From Fidelibacterota bacterium (GTDB lineage: Bacteria > Fidelibacterota > Marinisomatia > Marinisomatales > CAZVFT01), in assembly GCA_014381485.1 (NCBI GenBank), contig JACNLN010000084.1, positions 1-13,242 of the forward strand: DNA of 13,242 nucleotides, given 5' to 3'. The position numbers and the translations under genes are program-made. Shown one piece after another: positions 1 to 8,398 of the stretch (position 1 is the stretch's first letter; each line of letters starts with the position of its first letter). Under the pieces are notes generated by a model. That model was given only the letters and a program-made list of their open reading frames with translations. It was not told the origin of the DNA and made no database searches.

Positions 1-1881
1 CTTGGGACGACAAATTCGTGTGTCTCAGTGATGGAAGGAGGTGAAGCGAAGATTATCACCAATCCTGAGGGAGGGAGAACGATGCCATCCGTGGTGGCAT
101 TTTCCAAAGAGGGTGAAAGGTTAATTGGTCAGCCCGCCAAACGACAAGCTGTAACAAATCCCGAAAACACAGTTTTTTCCATAAAACGTTTTATGGGTCG
201 TGAGTATGACGAGGTGGGAACAGAAATGAAGCAGATTCCTTTCAAAGTCTCGAAAGGTTCAAAAGGCGGTGTAATGGTTGAAGTAGGAAATAAATCATAC
301 GGTCCACCTGAAATTAGTGCAATGGTATTACAAAAGTTACGTCAAACGGCCGAAGAGTATCTTGGAGAATCTGTTGCTGAAGCTGTTATAACTGTTCCGG
401 CATACTTTAACGATTCTCAGAGACAGGCTACAAAGGATGCTGGAAAAATCGCCGGTTTACAGGTACGACGGATTATTAACGAACCCACAGCAGCAGCTCT
501 TGCTTATGGGTTAGATAAGCGAAAAGAGCAAAAAGTAGCTGTTTTTGACCTCGGTGGTGGCACATTTGATATCTCAATTCTGGATATTATGGAGATTGAT
601 GGTGAAAAATCCATTGAGGTCAATGCTTCAAATGGAGACGGTCATTTAGGTGGGGATGATTTGGATGAACGAGTTCTAAATTGGGTTGCTGACGAATTTC
701 AAAAAAGTGACGGAATTGATTTAAGAAAGGATCCGATGGCATTACAGAGGTTGAAAGAAGGCGCTGAAAGTGCAAAGAAAGAACTTTCCAGCTCCAAGCA
801 GACAGACATTAACCTGCCATTCATTACCGCTGACGCATCTGGACCCAAACATCTTAATATATCGATTACCCGTGCGAAATTTGAGGAATTAGTGGATGAT
901 CTTATTGACAGAACAAGGGAACCATGTCATCAGGCGTTGAAAGACGCAGGACTGAAGCCTAACGATATTAGTGAAATCCTTCTTGTCGGAGGCTCAACAA
1001 GAATACCCAAGGTTCAGAAGCTGGTTAAAGAGATATTTGGGAAGGAGCCGAGCAAAGGTGTGAATCCAGATGAAGTAGTAGCTATGGGAGCTGGTATCCA
1101 GGGAGGAATTCTCGCTGGTGATGTGGATGATGTTTTATTGCTGGACGTTATCCCTCTTTCCCTTGGAATTGAGACGTTAGGTGGTGTATCGACCAGGTTG
1201 ATTGAGAGGAATACAACGATTCCGACAAAAAAGAGTCAGATATTTTCTACCGCTGCAGATAATCAGACATCTGTTGAGATTCACGTCCTTCAGGGAGAGC
1301 GTGAAATGGCAGTATATAATAAAACAATCGGGAGATTTCATCTGGATGGTATTCCTCCCGCTCATCGAGGAATTCCTCAAATTGATGTGAGTTTTGACAT
1401 TGACGCTAATGGAATACTTCACGTTGCTGCAAAGGATAAAGCGACCGGAAAGGAGCAGAGTATCCGTATAGAATCGTCCAGTGGAATTACAGATGAAGAG
1501 ATTGAAAAGATGGTATCAGATGCTAAGAAACATGAGACTGAGGATAAAAAGAAGCGCGAAGAAGTGGACTTAAAAAATCAAGCGGATCAACTCGTTTATC
1601 AGACTGAGAAGAATTTGAGGGAATTTAAAGATAAACTTAGTGATGACGAGCAGAAACGACTGAAAGATACCGTAGAAAAACTAAAAACAGCCAGTGCAGG
1701 TGTAAATATGGATGATATACGAAATACTATGGATGAATTGAATAAAGTATGGAATGAATTAGCAGAAAAGATGTATGCCACGGCCCAACAGCAAGAACCG
1801 CCGAAGACTGAAACGAAAAAGAAGGCTGAAGAAAAAGAGGAAGGTGAAATTGAAGACGCTGATTTCGAAGTGGTAGATTAA
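1..1881 (+). CDS. dnaK: Molecular chaperone DnaK (Hsp70), 5' end cut by the window
   Basis: ATP-dependent Hsp70 chaperone of the cytoplasm, which binds unfolded peptides and cycles with DnaJ and GrpE. The reading frame is open from base 1, where the first codons give LGTTNSCVSV, the phosphate-1 loop of the nucleotide-binding domain, so only about eight codons are missing. Other landmarks are VPAYF (about base 394), the phosphate-2 loop DLGGGTFD (from base 547), the adenosine motif LLVGGSTRIP (about 979-1008) and the interdomain linker with substrate-domain start DVIPLSLGIETLGG (about 1144-1185). A charged helical lid follows, ending in a Glu/Lys-rich tail and DADFEVVD. About 626 residues are visible, so the full protein would be near 634, normal for the family. 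In-frame GTG/ATG codons at 28 and 31 are internal and not the true start. No grpE or dnaJ lies downstream; a terminator follows at once. Identification is secure; the promoter is outside the window. Confidence 0.98.
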   Translation, partial: LGTTNSCVSVMEGGEAKIITNPEGGRTMPSVVAFSKEGERLIGQPAKRQAVTNPENTVFSIKRFMGREYDEVGTEMKQIPFKVSKGSKGGVMVEVGNKSYGPPEISAMVLQKLRQTAEEYLGESVAEAVITVPAYFNDSQRQATKDAGKIAGLQVRRIINEPTAAALAYGLDKRKEQKVAVFDLGGGTFDISILDIMEIDGEKSIEVNASNGDGHLGGDDLDERVLNWVADEFQKSDGIDLRKDPMALQRLKEGAESAKKELSSSKQTDINLPFITADASGPKHLNISITRAKFEELVDDLIDRTREPCHQALKDAGLKPNDISEILLVGGSTRIPKVQKLVKEIFGKEPSKGVNPDEVVAMGAGIQGGILAGDVDDVLLLDVIPLSLGIETLGGVSTRLIERNTTIPTKKSQIFSTAADNQTSVEIHVLQGEREMAVYNKTIGRFHLDGIPPAHRGIPQIDVSFDIDANGILHVAAKDKATGKEQSIRIESSSGITDEEIEKMVSDAKKHETEDKKKREEVDLKNQADQLVYQTEKNLREFKDKLSDDEQKRLKDTVEKLKTASAGVNMDDIRNTMDELNKVWNELAEKMYATAQQQEPPKTETKKKAEEKEEGEIEDADFEVVD

Positions 1882-1900
1882 ATCTTTAACTGAAATACCA

Positions 1901-1941
1901 AAAGAGGTGGGAATCTACATAATCTCCACCTCTTTGTTTTT
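1901..1941 (+). terminator. Rho-independent terminator of dnaK
   Basis: A perfect 10-base-pair stem (AAAGAGGTGG at 1901-1910 with CCACCTCTTT at 1926-1935) encloses a 15-base loop. It is followed one base later by a run of five T at 1937-1941. It begins 20 bases after the dnaK stop codon and is well placed to end that transcript. It would separate dnaK from the envelope genes, although only about 38 bases remain before the next start codon. Confidence 0.85.
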
Positions 1942-1969
1942 GGAACCAGGATGTATTAAATTTGTTCAT

Positions 1970-1976
1970 AGGGAAG
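1970..1976 (+). promoter_or_regulatory. Ribosome binding site deciding the tamB-like start
   Basis: AGGGAAG at 1970-1976 lies about 3-6 bases before ATG 1980, depending on which purines pair. An in-frame TTG at 1962 lies before this site and would add only six residues (MFIGKS). ATG 1980 gives MHRKKF directly before the membrane anchor, so it is preferred. Confidence 0.55.
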
Positions 1977-1979
1977 AGT

Positions 1980-4900
1980 ATGCATCGTAAAAAATTCATC
2001 GCTGTAATTATATTAACACTTTTCCTGATATTAATTATCGGGGCAGTGTTGATTGTTATTTTCGAACCATCATTATGGGTGGATGAAATCGTGGCGTATA
2101 TCAATACCCGTATTCTTGAAAAAAATGGCTGGGTTCTTACAACAGGTGAATTGCAAGGACCTTTAACATCGAGTGTAGAAATTGATGATGTATGGCTAAA
2201 AAAATTAGATGGATCAGTAGACATCTACTGCAAGAAAATGATGTTGAATCTTGATATTCAAAAAGTGTTGGTAGGTCAATGGGCGGTAAGCACCTGTCAG
2301 ATTGATAATGCTTGGATTAAAACAAAACCGCCAGCATACGAAAAAACACTTGATGAGATGATATTTGTTAAGACACTGATCGATAAAGAATTTCACATAA
2401 ATGAATTAATGGTGAATAACCTTACTATTTTTCAGGGAGAGGAAAATCTTAATTTGTATACCATCAATTTTGAAGGTTCTCTAAAAACTTCAGATGTAGC
2501 TTTGATTTTTTCACCCTGTGAGATAGATCTGTCCCGAAGGTTCGGGATGAATCAAGATTATCATCTGTCTGCCAACAGGATTGAGATCACATCGATTGGA
2601 ATTGTTATTGATGATGCAGAGGGTATGATAGATGACATCCATTTCTTTGGCAATATGATGATTTCCATCGTGCCAGAATTCAGATTGAATATGGATGCTC
2701 AGATTAAAAGTTTTCCTTATCAGCAATATGTAACGCAAGACATTAGCAAAATAATAAAAGCAGAGACAGTCGATCTCGATGTAAAGATTAACTCAGATTT
2801 GATTCAAACGGAGATGGAAGGAACTATCATTGATGGAGAGACGAAATCAAAGATTGCTCAATTTTTATTTGATTTGTACAGGGAGGAAAATAGTATTACT
2901 TTGACAAAGAGCACCATTGATTTGGGATACTGTTCATTGTCTGGGAAAGGGTCTTTGATATCTAATCGCCAACTAACCTTACAGGTGAACTTGGATAAAT
3001 TTGATTTAGGAGATATAAAAACCTCTCTTTCGTCGAACTTTTCAGGATCAATAATAATTGAAGGGGAATTGGATGGAACTCATATTGATGCGTTGACTGT
3101 TAATTTAAATTTAACTGGTGAAATCCCTGAGTTCGATTATCCCATTAATATTTATGGAAATCTTGAATATACTGACAAAATTCTGTCTATTGTTGATTCT
3201 CTTCAGGTTGAAGTTGAAGGTGGGGGGGTTACAGTTTCTGGCTACTTCAATTTAGAGAAAGAATGGATGGCGCTCAATTTAAGAGTTGAAGATGACACAA
3301 TGAGGTGGATGAGCTGGGTTACTGGTGTAGATTCCCTTGGTGGGAAGATAGAAGGAATAGTTAAGATTGATGGATATTGGAAGAATCCTTCGCTGAGCGG
3401 ATATCTGACACTAATGGATGGAAATATCCTCTCAGGAAATATTGGTTCACTTTCTTCCTCCTTTAGAATTAGTTCCGTTCTATCCAAAAGAATGGGCGCC
3501 ATTAAGTTGATTATGAATCAGGGGGAATATGCTCACCAGGTTATTAGTAAGGGAATAATCGATATTTATCTTGAGGGAGATACCGTTCATATAGGAAATT
3601 GTCGATTGGAAAATAATGAGGATTATTGTGTTCTTTCAGGAAAATTAATAAACAATAATCAATTTGTTATGGATCAATTTCAGCTCTTTTATAAAGGGCA
3701 ATATATTACCAGTATGGATCAATTTAGCATATTCAAGGAAGGATCTCAGATTTGGACTGAACCGAATTTATTTCAAGTAAATGAAGGAACAGTAGATGCC
3801 TCAATAACGGTTTCAGATGGTTCTCTGGAAAGTGTGGAGCTTAAGGCATCCAACTTAGAGTTAAGTTCCCTGCGCACTGTTCTTAATGTTGATTATCCCC
3901 TGGCGGGGCGCATGTTTGGTTACTTTTCTGTGAGTAATCGTGAGGGAAAAATTGAGGGCAATGGTGAATTAGTCTTAAAGAGTGGGTATTGGAAAGAGAT
4001 TGAATTTGATGATTTTCAGGTAACAGCGAGTTTGAAAGATAGTGTCTTATTTTTTGATGAAGTGTCGTTTTTAGGGATTGACCAGTCATTATTTCGGTTC
4101 AATGGATACGTGACAGTTTTAAATGATGAATCTCGTCATGGTTTGACTGTTTCTCCAGGTGGTGAGATAAGTATTGCCAGTGAAGTTCGAAATTTTAACC
4201 TGAGCAAGTTATCAGAATATTATCCGGAATCCTGGTCAATCAGAGGTAGAGCAAGTGGAAGTTTGGTTATGTCTGGTACGGCGAAAAGTCCTGAAGCAGT
4301 CTACGATTTCGTTATCCTTAAGCCGGGATTTAGTCGATTAGTCGGCAGAAAAATTACAGGGAGAGGAAGATACATTGATAGACGATTGTATTTTGAAGAT
4401 CTTGAGGGCAATACGGATACAGGAAATTATTGGGGTGAGGGATATCTACCTTGGGATTTAGCTCTTTCAGGTACCAGGAGTAGTAGATTTCCCGAACATG
4501 ATCCGGTTTCATTGCACTTTTCGGCCAAAACGAGAAGTATCGATTTTTTAACTCCATATCTCACTTCTGTTGATTCCATAACTGGTGACATACAAATTGA
4601 ACTCGATATCACAGGAACTCCTAAAAAGCCCATTCGAAATGGCAGTTTTATCATCAAAGATGGAACAATTTATGCCTTTTTATTAGATCAAGCGATAACC
4701 AATGTAAATGGTAAAGCCATATTAACAGATAACAAGTTCATCATTGATGAATTATGGAGTGAGAGTCACCCTCCAATTGATTCCCACTGGGTAGAAAAAC
4801 TAAAGTCTAACATTTCAGACCTGTCTGGTGGAGTATTTTTTAAAAGGAGGAGTCAAGAAGAAGATTTTAACATAAAAATCACCGGCAGTATGGATATGAC

Positions 4901-5852
4901 CAAATTCTTTGAGCCCAATATGGCATATCTTATCACTGGGAAAAATGTCTATATCCGAACATTGCTTGGGGAGATTGAAGGGATCGTTGACCTTGAGTTA
5001 TCTGTTACTGGAAAAGATACGATGAATATTAAAGGAGACATCATTCCTCACGAGGCAGTTTTACGTATGGAGTTTGCTGGGAGGGGTGATTATGATAAAG
5101 TACCCAGAAGGGGGAGAGTTATCCCGCGTTATCAACTACACTTTCCTATCTCGGGTAACCTATATCTTAGAAATAGCCAGGTGGACGCTGAACTGGATGG
5201 AAATATGTCGATGTTTAAGACGGGAAGTGAACCCTACCAATTTTCTGGTGAATTGAACGTTGTTAAAGGAAAATTCTATTATTATTCTGATGTTTTCGAT
5301 ATCCATGAGGGTTATCTTTCATTTGATCCAACCGAGTTTAATCCCCAATTGGATATCAGGGCATCTACAGAAATTTCTGGAGTGGAAATCAATGTTTATC
5401 TTATCGGTGATTTGAAAGAGCCGACTGTTATCATTGAGGATAGTGAACAGTTTTACAGCCAGAGTGACCTTCTCCAACTGTTGACGATTCAAAAACGTCT
5501 GGAAGAACAGGACATTACTTCGGAGGGATTAAAAGATCAATCGATCAATGTTTTCGGTTTAATTCTTGAAAATGAATTTGAAAAGAATTTTGGTCGTATA
5601 AGTGGATTTGACACCTTTGAAATTGAGGGAACTTCCACTTTATTAAGTAAATCAAAGGACAGTGATCTCTCTGTCGAACTTGGTAAGCGAGTATCAAATA
5701 GTCTTTATTTAAGTTATAAGCGCAGTTTTTCGCTCACTGATCCAGATCAAGTCGGAATAGAATACAGGGTTAATCGTAATATATCCTTTATAGGAAGTTA
5801 TGACGAAGAAGGACAGGTTTATCTCAAATACCGTCTCAAATATCAGTATTGA
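1980..5852 (+). CDS. tamB: TamB/DUF490-type translocation and assembly module protein (AsmA-like)
   Basis: Predicted inner-membrane-anchored protein spanning the periplasm to the outer membrane. Known TamB proteins pair with the Omp85 protein TamA and are implicated in outer-membrane protein insertion and in phospholipid transport through a beta-taco groove. From ATG 1980 it is 1290 residues, close to E. coli TamB (about 1260). A short basic N-terminus (MHRKK) precedes one hydrophobic helix at about residues 6-29. The long middle is repetitive beta-strand sequence full of phrases such as GxIEGIVKIDGYW and LTGEIPEF. The last 400 or so residues carry the DUF490 signature: LHFPISGNLYLRNSQVDAEL (about 1053-1072), GELNVVKGKFYYYSDVFDI (about 1090) and the helix SDLLQLLTIQKRLEEQ (about 1163). 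It ends in an aromatic-rich strand, YLKYRLKYQY. The next gene is Omp85, the classic tamA-tamB neighbourhood with the order reversed from E. coli. A run of seven G at 3222-3228 is intact in frame. The family call is strong; the exact cargo is unknown. Confidence 0.88.
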   Translation: MHRKKFIAVIILTLFLILIIGAVLIVIFEPSLWVDEIVAYINTRILEKNGWVLTTGELQGPLTSSVEIDDVWLKKLDGSVDIYCKKMMLNLDIQKVLVGQWAVSTCQIDNAWIKTKPPAYEKTLDEMIFVKTLIDKEFHINELMVNNLTIFQGEENLNLYTINFEGSLKTSDVALIFSPCEIDLSRRFGMNQDYHLSANRIEITSIGIVIDDAEGMIDDIHFFGNMMISIVPEFRLNMDAQIKSFPYQQYVTQDISKIIKAETVDLDVKINSDLIQTEMEGTIIDGETKSKIAQFLFDLYREENSITLTKSTIDLGYCSLSGKGSLISNRQLTLQVNLDKFDLGDIKTSLSSNFSGSIIIEGELDGTHIDALTVNLNLTGEIPEFDYPINIYGNLEYTDKILSIVDSLQVEVEGGGVTVSGYFNLEKEWMALNLRVEDDTMRWMSWVTGVDSLGGKIEGIVKIDGYWKNPSLSGYLTLMDGNILSGNIGSLSSSFRISSVLSKRMGAIKLIMNQGEYAHQVISKGIIDIYLEGDTVHIGNCRLENNEDYCVLSGKLINNNQFVMDQFQLFYKGQYITSMDQFSIFKEGSQIWTEPNLFQVNEGTVDASITVSDGSLESVELKASNLELSSLRTVLNVDYPLAGRMFGYFSVSNREGKIEGNGELVLKSGYWKEIEFDDFQVTASLKDSVLFFDEVSFLGIDQSLFRFNGYVTVLNDESRHGLTVSPGGEISIASEVRNFNLSKLSEYYPESWSIRGRASGSLVMSGTAKSPEAVYDFVILKPGFSRLVGRKITGRGRYIDRRLYFEDLEGNTDTGNYWGEGYLPWDLALSGTRSSRFPEHDPVSLHFSAKTRSIDFLTPYLTSVDSITGDIQIELDITGTPKKPIRNGSFIIKDGTIYAFLLDQAITNVNGKAILTDNKFIIDELWSESHPPIDSHWVEKLKSNISDLSGGVFFKRRSQEEDFNIKITGSMDMTKFFEPNMAYLITGKNVYIRTLLGEIEGIVDLELSVTGKDTMNIKGDIIPHEAVLRMEFAGRGDYDKVPRRGRVIPRYQLHFPISGNLYLRNSQVDAELDGNMSMFKTGSEPYQFSGELNVVKGKFYYYSDVFDIHEGYLSFDPTEFNPQLDIRASTEISGVEINVYLIGDLKEPTVIIEDSEQFYSQSDLLQLLTIQKRLEEQDITSEGLKDQSINVFGLILENEFEKNFGRISGFDTFEIEGTSTLLSKSKDSDLSVELGKRVSNSLYLSYKRSFSLTDPDQVGIEYRVNRNISFIGSYDEEGQVYLKYRLKYQY

Positions 5853-7731
5853 TCCGTCAGGAGCCGGACTGGTTCCGTCAAAAGCCGGACAGGTTTTGAT
5901 CAATAAAAAATTCCTTTTTCTTATCCTTCTCCTTTTTTCTGTTGTATTTGTCATACAGGGACAGATTACCGCAAAAAAATACTATGTTAAAAGCATCCAT
6001 TTTGAAGGGAATAAATATCTCTCTACATCAAAACTACGACGAGTTATTAAGTTAAAAGAACCACGTTTTCTCCAATATGTTGAGTTTAATCGTCGGTCTC
6101 TAAAACTTGATGCTTTAACCATTAAAAATTATTACTCCTTTGAGGGGTATTTACAGACCAGGGTAGAGGAATCCTTTGAAATTGCCGAGGATGGTGGTAT
6201 CGTTATATATTTTAGAATCGATGAGGGTCCCAGGTCATATCTGAGGAGTGTGCAGATCGAGGGGAATGAATCAATTCCAGAAAGACGTGTTAAAAAAATT
6301 CTTGAATTAAAAATAAATAAGCCCTTCAATCCTATTATGATGAGACAAGGCTACCGGGAACTGGATAAAGAATATAGAAAAATTGGAAGGCTAAATACTT
6401 TAATTGATGAGAATTATTTTGTTGATAAACAGATAGATTTAAAATTGTCGATCAAAGAAGGACCCATTATGGAGATTGATACAATTCTTATTGATGGATT
6501 AGTCAGAGTTGAACCATCTGCGATTCACCGTGAATTGGTATTTTCCCCCCAATCAGTATATAATGAAAATCTTATTGATTTATCCCGGAGAAGGATATTT
6601 GAAACGGGGCTATTTTCGATCGTAAATATATTTCCAACTGAAAGCCGTAAAGGTAATAAATGGGTGGATATGCATATAGAAGTAAAGGAGTTAGAGCTTA
6701 GAGGGTTTTTATCTGAAGGCGGATTTTATCCCATCCAACCCCTAAGTGAAGGTGCTGAACCAACAGCTGGAATAGGGGCAACGATTGAGTGGCGACATCG
6801 AAGCTTGTTTTCAAGTAGAACAAGATTTAGTGTGAAAGGATCCTTCGAAATACCTATAACAACATTTGAGGAAATGATAACCAATCAGGTACTACGTTTT
6901 GAAACAACCTTTTCTCGGTTATGGATTGGGCGATTAAGAGTACCTAACTCTCTCAGGATATTTTTTGAACGTTTCCCTGAATTTATTCTTGAAGAAGAAA
7001 CGTTAAATCGATATGGTGTTGAGTGGGATTATCTGCACAAGTATTCCGATGAATCAATCTTAAAAGGTGGTATAAGGTGGATTAAAATAAAATCCGGTGA
7101 TACCACAAGAGTCGAAAATGAACAGGAAAGGAGTTTCAGGATATCCTATCGTTACCGAAACGTCGATAACCCTATTTATCCGAAAACAGGGATGATTGTG
7201 TCCTTTGAGCCATCACTTGTGGGGGCATTTTTAGGAGGAACCCGGGATTATTATCGTGCTGAAGTTGAGTTACGTAAATATACACCTGTCTGGTCATCTT
7301 GGGTATTTGCATTCAGATCAAAGATAGGTTGGATGGCAAAACTCACTCAAACGTCATCCCAAATCCCAGATTACGATCTATTCTATCTCGGCGGTAGCAC
7401 AAGCCTGAGAGGATGGGAATCGCAAATGTTCATCAGCGATGAGAATGATCCTAAAGGTGGAACTCTGAAAGTATTAATGAATTTAGAATTCAGAATCCCA
7501 ATCTGGTGGAGATTCGGTATGGATCTGTTTGTAGAGGGAGGTATTTTAGCCAGTAACGAAAACGAGTTTTGGGATCAATTAAACGAATGGAAAAATGGGA
7601 CAGGTTGGAACTATGGAGCAGAAATTACCGTTTCTACCCCCTTTGGACCCATCAGGTTCTGTTATGCCAAACAAATGAATAATCCTGAAATGAAAGGTAT
7701 GCCTTTTCTTGGACTCCTGTACGCCTTTTAA
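5800..7731 (+). CDS. tamA: Omp85-family outer-membrane protein with three POTRA domains (TamA/BamA-like)
   Basis: Outer-membrane beta-barrel assembly factor. From ATG 5800 it is 643 residues. POTRA-like modules lie at about 62-143 (YYVKSIHFEGNKYLS), 147-222 (LRSVQIEGNESIPERRVKK) and 224-298 (MEIDTILIDGLVRVEPSAI). A barrel of about 340 residues follows, with YRNVDNPIYPKTG near 452-464, the loop-6 motif GGSTSLRGW at 531-539 (the family usually has RGF or RGY) and a C-terminal Phe, the usual barrel-targeting residue. Three POTRAs plus the preceding tamB favour TamA over BamA, which normally has five. The start is uncertain. ATG 5800 overlaps tamB by 53 bases, has a purine stretch only two bases upstream and puts about 36 polar residues before the signal helix. 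TTG 5896 would give LINKKFLFLILLLFSVVF, a normal signal peptide, and would clear the tamB stop. I think 5896 may be the real start but keep the ATG as the boundary. Confidence 0.85.
   Translation: MTKKDRFISNTVSNISIDPSGAGLVPSKAGQVLINKKFLFLILLLFSVVFVIQGQITAKKYYVKSIHFEGNKYLSTSKLRRVIKLKEPRFLQYVEFNRRSLKLDALTIKNYYSFEGYLQTRVEESFEIAEDGGIVIYFRIDEGPRSYLRSVQIEGNESIPERRVKKILELKINKPFNPIMMRQGYRELDKEYRKIGRLNTLIDENYFVDKQIDLKLSIKEGPIMEIDTILIDGLVRVEPSAIHRELVFSPQSVYNENLIDLSRRRIFETGLFSIVNIFPTESRKGNKWVDMHIEVKELELRGFLSEGGFYPIQPLSEGAEPTAGIGATIEWRHRSLFSSRTRFSVKGSFEIPITTFEEMITNQVLRFETTFSRLWIGRLRVPNSLRIFFERFPEFILEEETLNRYGVEWDYLHKYSDESILKGGIRWIKIKSGDTTRVENEQERSFRISYRYRNVDNPIYPKTGMIVSFEPSLVGAFLGGTRDYYRAEVELRKYTPVWSSWVFAFRSKIGWMAKLTQTSSQIPDYDLFYLGGSTSLRGWESQMFISDENDPKGGTLKVLMNLEFRIPIWWRFGMDLFVEGGILASNENEFWDQLNEWKNGTGWNYGAEITVSTPFGPIRFCYAKQMNNPEMKGMPFLGLLYAF
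5854..5895 (+). repeat. Tandem 21-base direct repeat at the tamB/tamA junction
   Basis: Two adjacent copies, 5854-5874 and 5875-5895, match at 18 of 21 positions by eye. Both begin CCGTCA, share AGCCGGAC in the middle and end GGTT. The pair starts one base after the tamB stop codon and ends just before the in-frame TTG at 5896. If translated from ATG 5800 it gives two seven-residue units, PSGAGLV and PSKAGQV. The unit is GC-richer than its surroundings. It may be a recent slippage duplication in a leader region or a translated linker. Confidence 0.75.
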
Positions 7732-7768
7732 TCAAGATAAGGATATTTCTGTTTTTCTGGAGGAACAT

Positions 7769-7839
7769 TTGAATAAATTGACCGTTGTGAAATGAAAAAT
7801 TCCATTTTTAATGTTGTAGGAACACCACATGACTGTTAA
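7769..7839 (+). other. Two overlapping mini-ORFs in the leader of the TPR lipoprotein gene
   Basis: GGAGG at 7759-7763 precedes a TTG-started ORF of eight codons plus stop (7769-7795, MNKLTVVK). Its stop overlaps the start of a second ORF of 15 codons plus stop (7792-7839) as ATGA. The second in turn overlaps an ATG at 7829 that is in frame with the lipoprotein. No protein family is recognisable. They could be chance ORFs in a 148-base intergenic stretch, or a small leader. I see no convincing promoter or terminator in this stretch. Confidence 0.2.
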
Positions 7840-7864
7840 ATTTTCGCCACTTTTTAAGAAAAAA

Positions 7865-7872
7865 AGAGGAGG
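7865..7872 (+). promoter_or_regulatory. Strong ribosome binding site for the TPR lipoprotein
   Basis: AGAGGAGG at 7865-7872, seven bases before GTG 7880, is the best Shine-Dalgarno match in the window. It decides in favour of GTG 7880 over the longer in-frame ATG at 7829, which would put 17 extra residues before the lipoprotein signal. Confidence 0.75.
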
Positions 7873-7879
7873 ATACACC

Positions 7880-8374
7880 GTGAGAAAGTTACTTTATCTA
7901 ATTCCTTTAATATTGATAATTGTATCTGGATGTTCAAAAACTGATACAGCAGAAGGGTTATTAAATCATGCTCAATCATCCATTGATGAACGAGAATATA
8001 GTAAGGCGATAACGCTGCTGAGAGATCTTATAAAAACCTATCCACAGGCTGCTGAGACTCCTCATGCTCAGTATCAGTTAGGTGACATCTATATGGCACA
8101 CACAAAAGATTTTGATCAAGCGATTATCGAATACCAAAAGGTTGTTGAAAGTTATCCTAGTTCAAAGGTTGCTATGAACGCTCAATTTATGGTGGGATAT
8201 ATTTATGCCAATTACTTAAATGATCTGAATGCTGCAAAGTTGGAATATGAAAAATTTATCGAATTGTATTCAGGCAAAGCGGATGAAGGGCTGTTACAAT
8301 CTGTAGAATTTGAGTTAAAGTATCTTGGGAAAAATATTAACGAGATTCCTGAATTAGAAAATATATCATCCTAA
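7880..8374 (+). CDS. Small tetratricopeptide-repeat lipoprotein (BamD/YbgF-like)
   Basis: Predicted lipoprotein of 164 residues from GTG 7880. The signal peptide MRKLLYLIPLILIIVSGC has the lipobox VSGC, so Cys18 would be lipidated. Behind it lie two to three TPR-like helical pairs of the type YSKAITLLRDLIKTYPQ, FDQAIIEYQKVVESYPSSKVA and LNAAKLEYEKFIELYSG. This spacing and the repeated YPxS turns resemble BamD (outer-membrane assembly) and YbgF/CpoB. It is shorter than BamD (about 245 residues), with room for about three repeats instead of five. It follows the TamA/TamB pair by 148 bases and precedes moxR by 24 bases, so it is probably co-transcribed with moxR. It could be an accessory of the Omp85 machinery or stand in for the TPR proteins BatC/BatE of bat operons. 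The lipoprotein and TPR nature is well supported; the partner is inference. Confidence 0.8.
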   Translation: MRKLLYLIPLILIIVSGCSKTDTAEGLLNHAQSSIDEREYSKAITLLRDLIKTYPQAAETPHAQYQLGDIYMAHTKDFDQAIIEYQKVVESYPSSKVAMNAQFMVGYIYANYLNDLNAAKLEYEKFIELYSGKADEGLLQSVEFELKYLGKNINEIPELENISS

Positions 8375-8398
8375 GTAAATTATAGTAATAAACCAAAG

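Noticed and set aside
1177..1422. Open frame on the - strand inside dnaK, and similar antisense or shifted frames in tamB, the Omp85 gene, moxR and the - strand kinase gene
   Set aside because: All lie inside well-supported genes, show no recognisable motifs or signal peptides and have the low-complexity look of shadow frames.
1934..1959. Promoter for tamB between the dnaK terminator and its start (TTGTTT ... TATTAA)
   Set aside because: The spacing is only 14 bases and the first box falls inside the terminator; too weak to list as a feature.
1962..1979. TTG 1962 as the start of the tamB-like gene
   Set aside because: It lies before the purine-rich ribosome site at 1970-1976. ATG 1980 follows that site and opens a normal membrane anchor.
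5854..5895. CRISPR or attachment-site reading of the tandem repeat
   Set aside because: Only two copies, no spacer between them, and no cas, integrase or tRNA gene in the window.
7778..7805. TTGACC as a -35 box for the TPR lipoprotein
   Set aside because: No acceptable -10 box occurs 16-18 bases downstream (TCCATT is found there).
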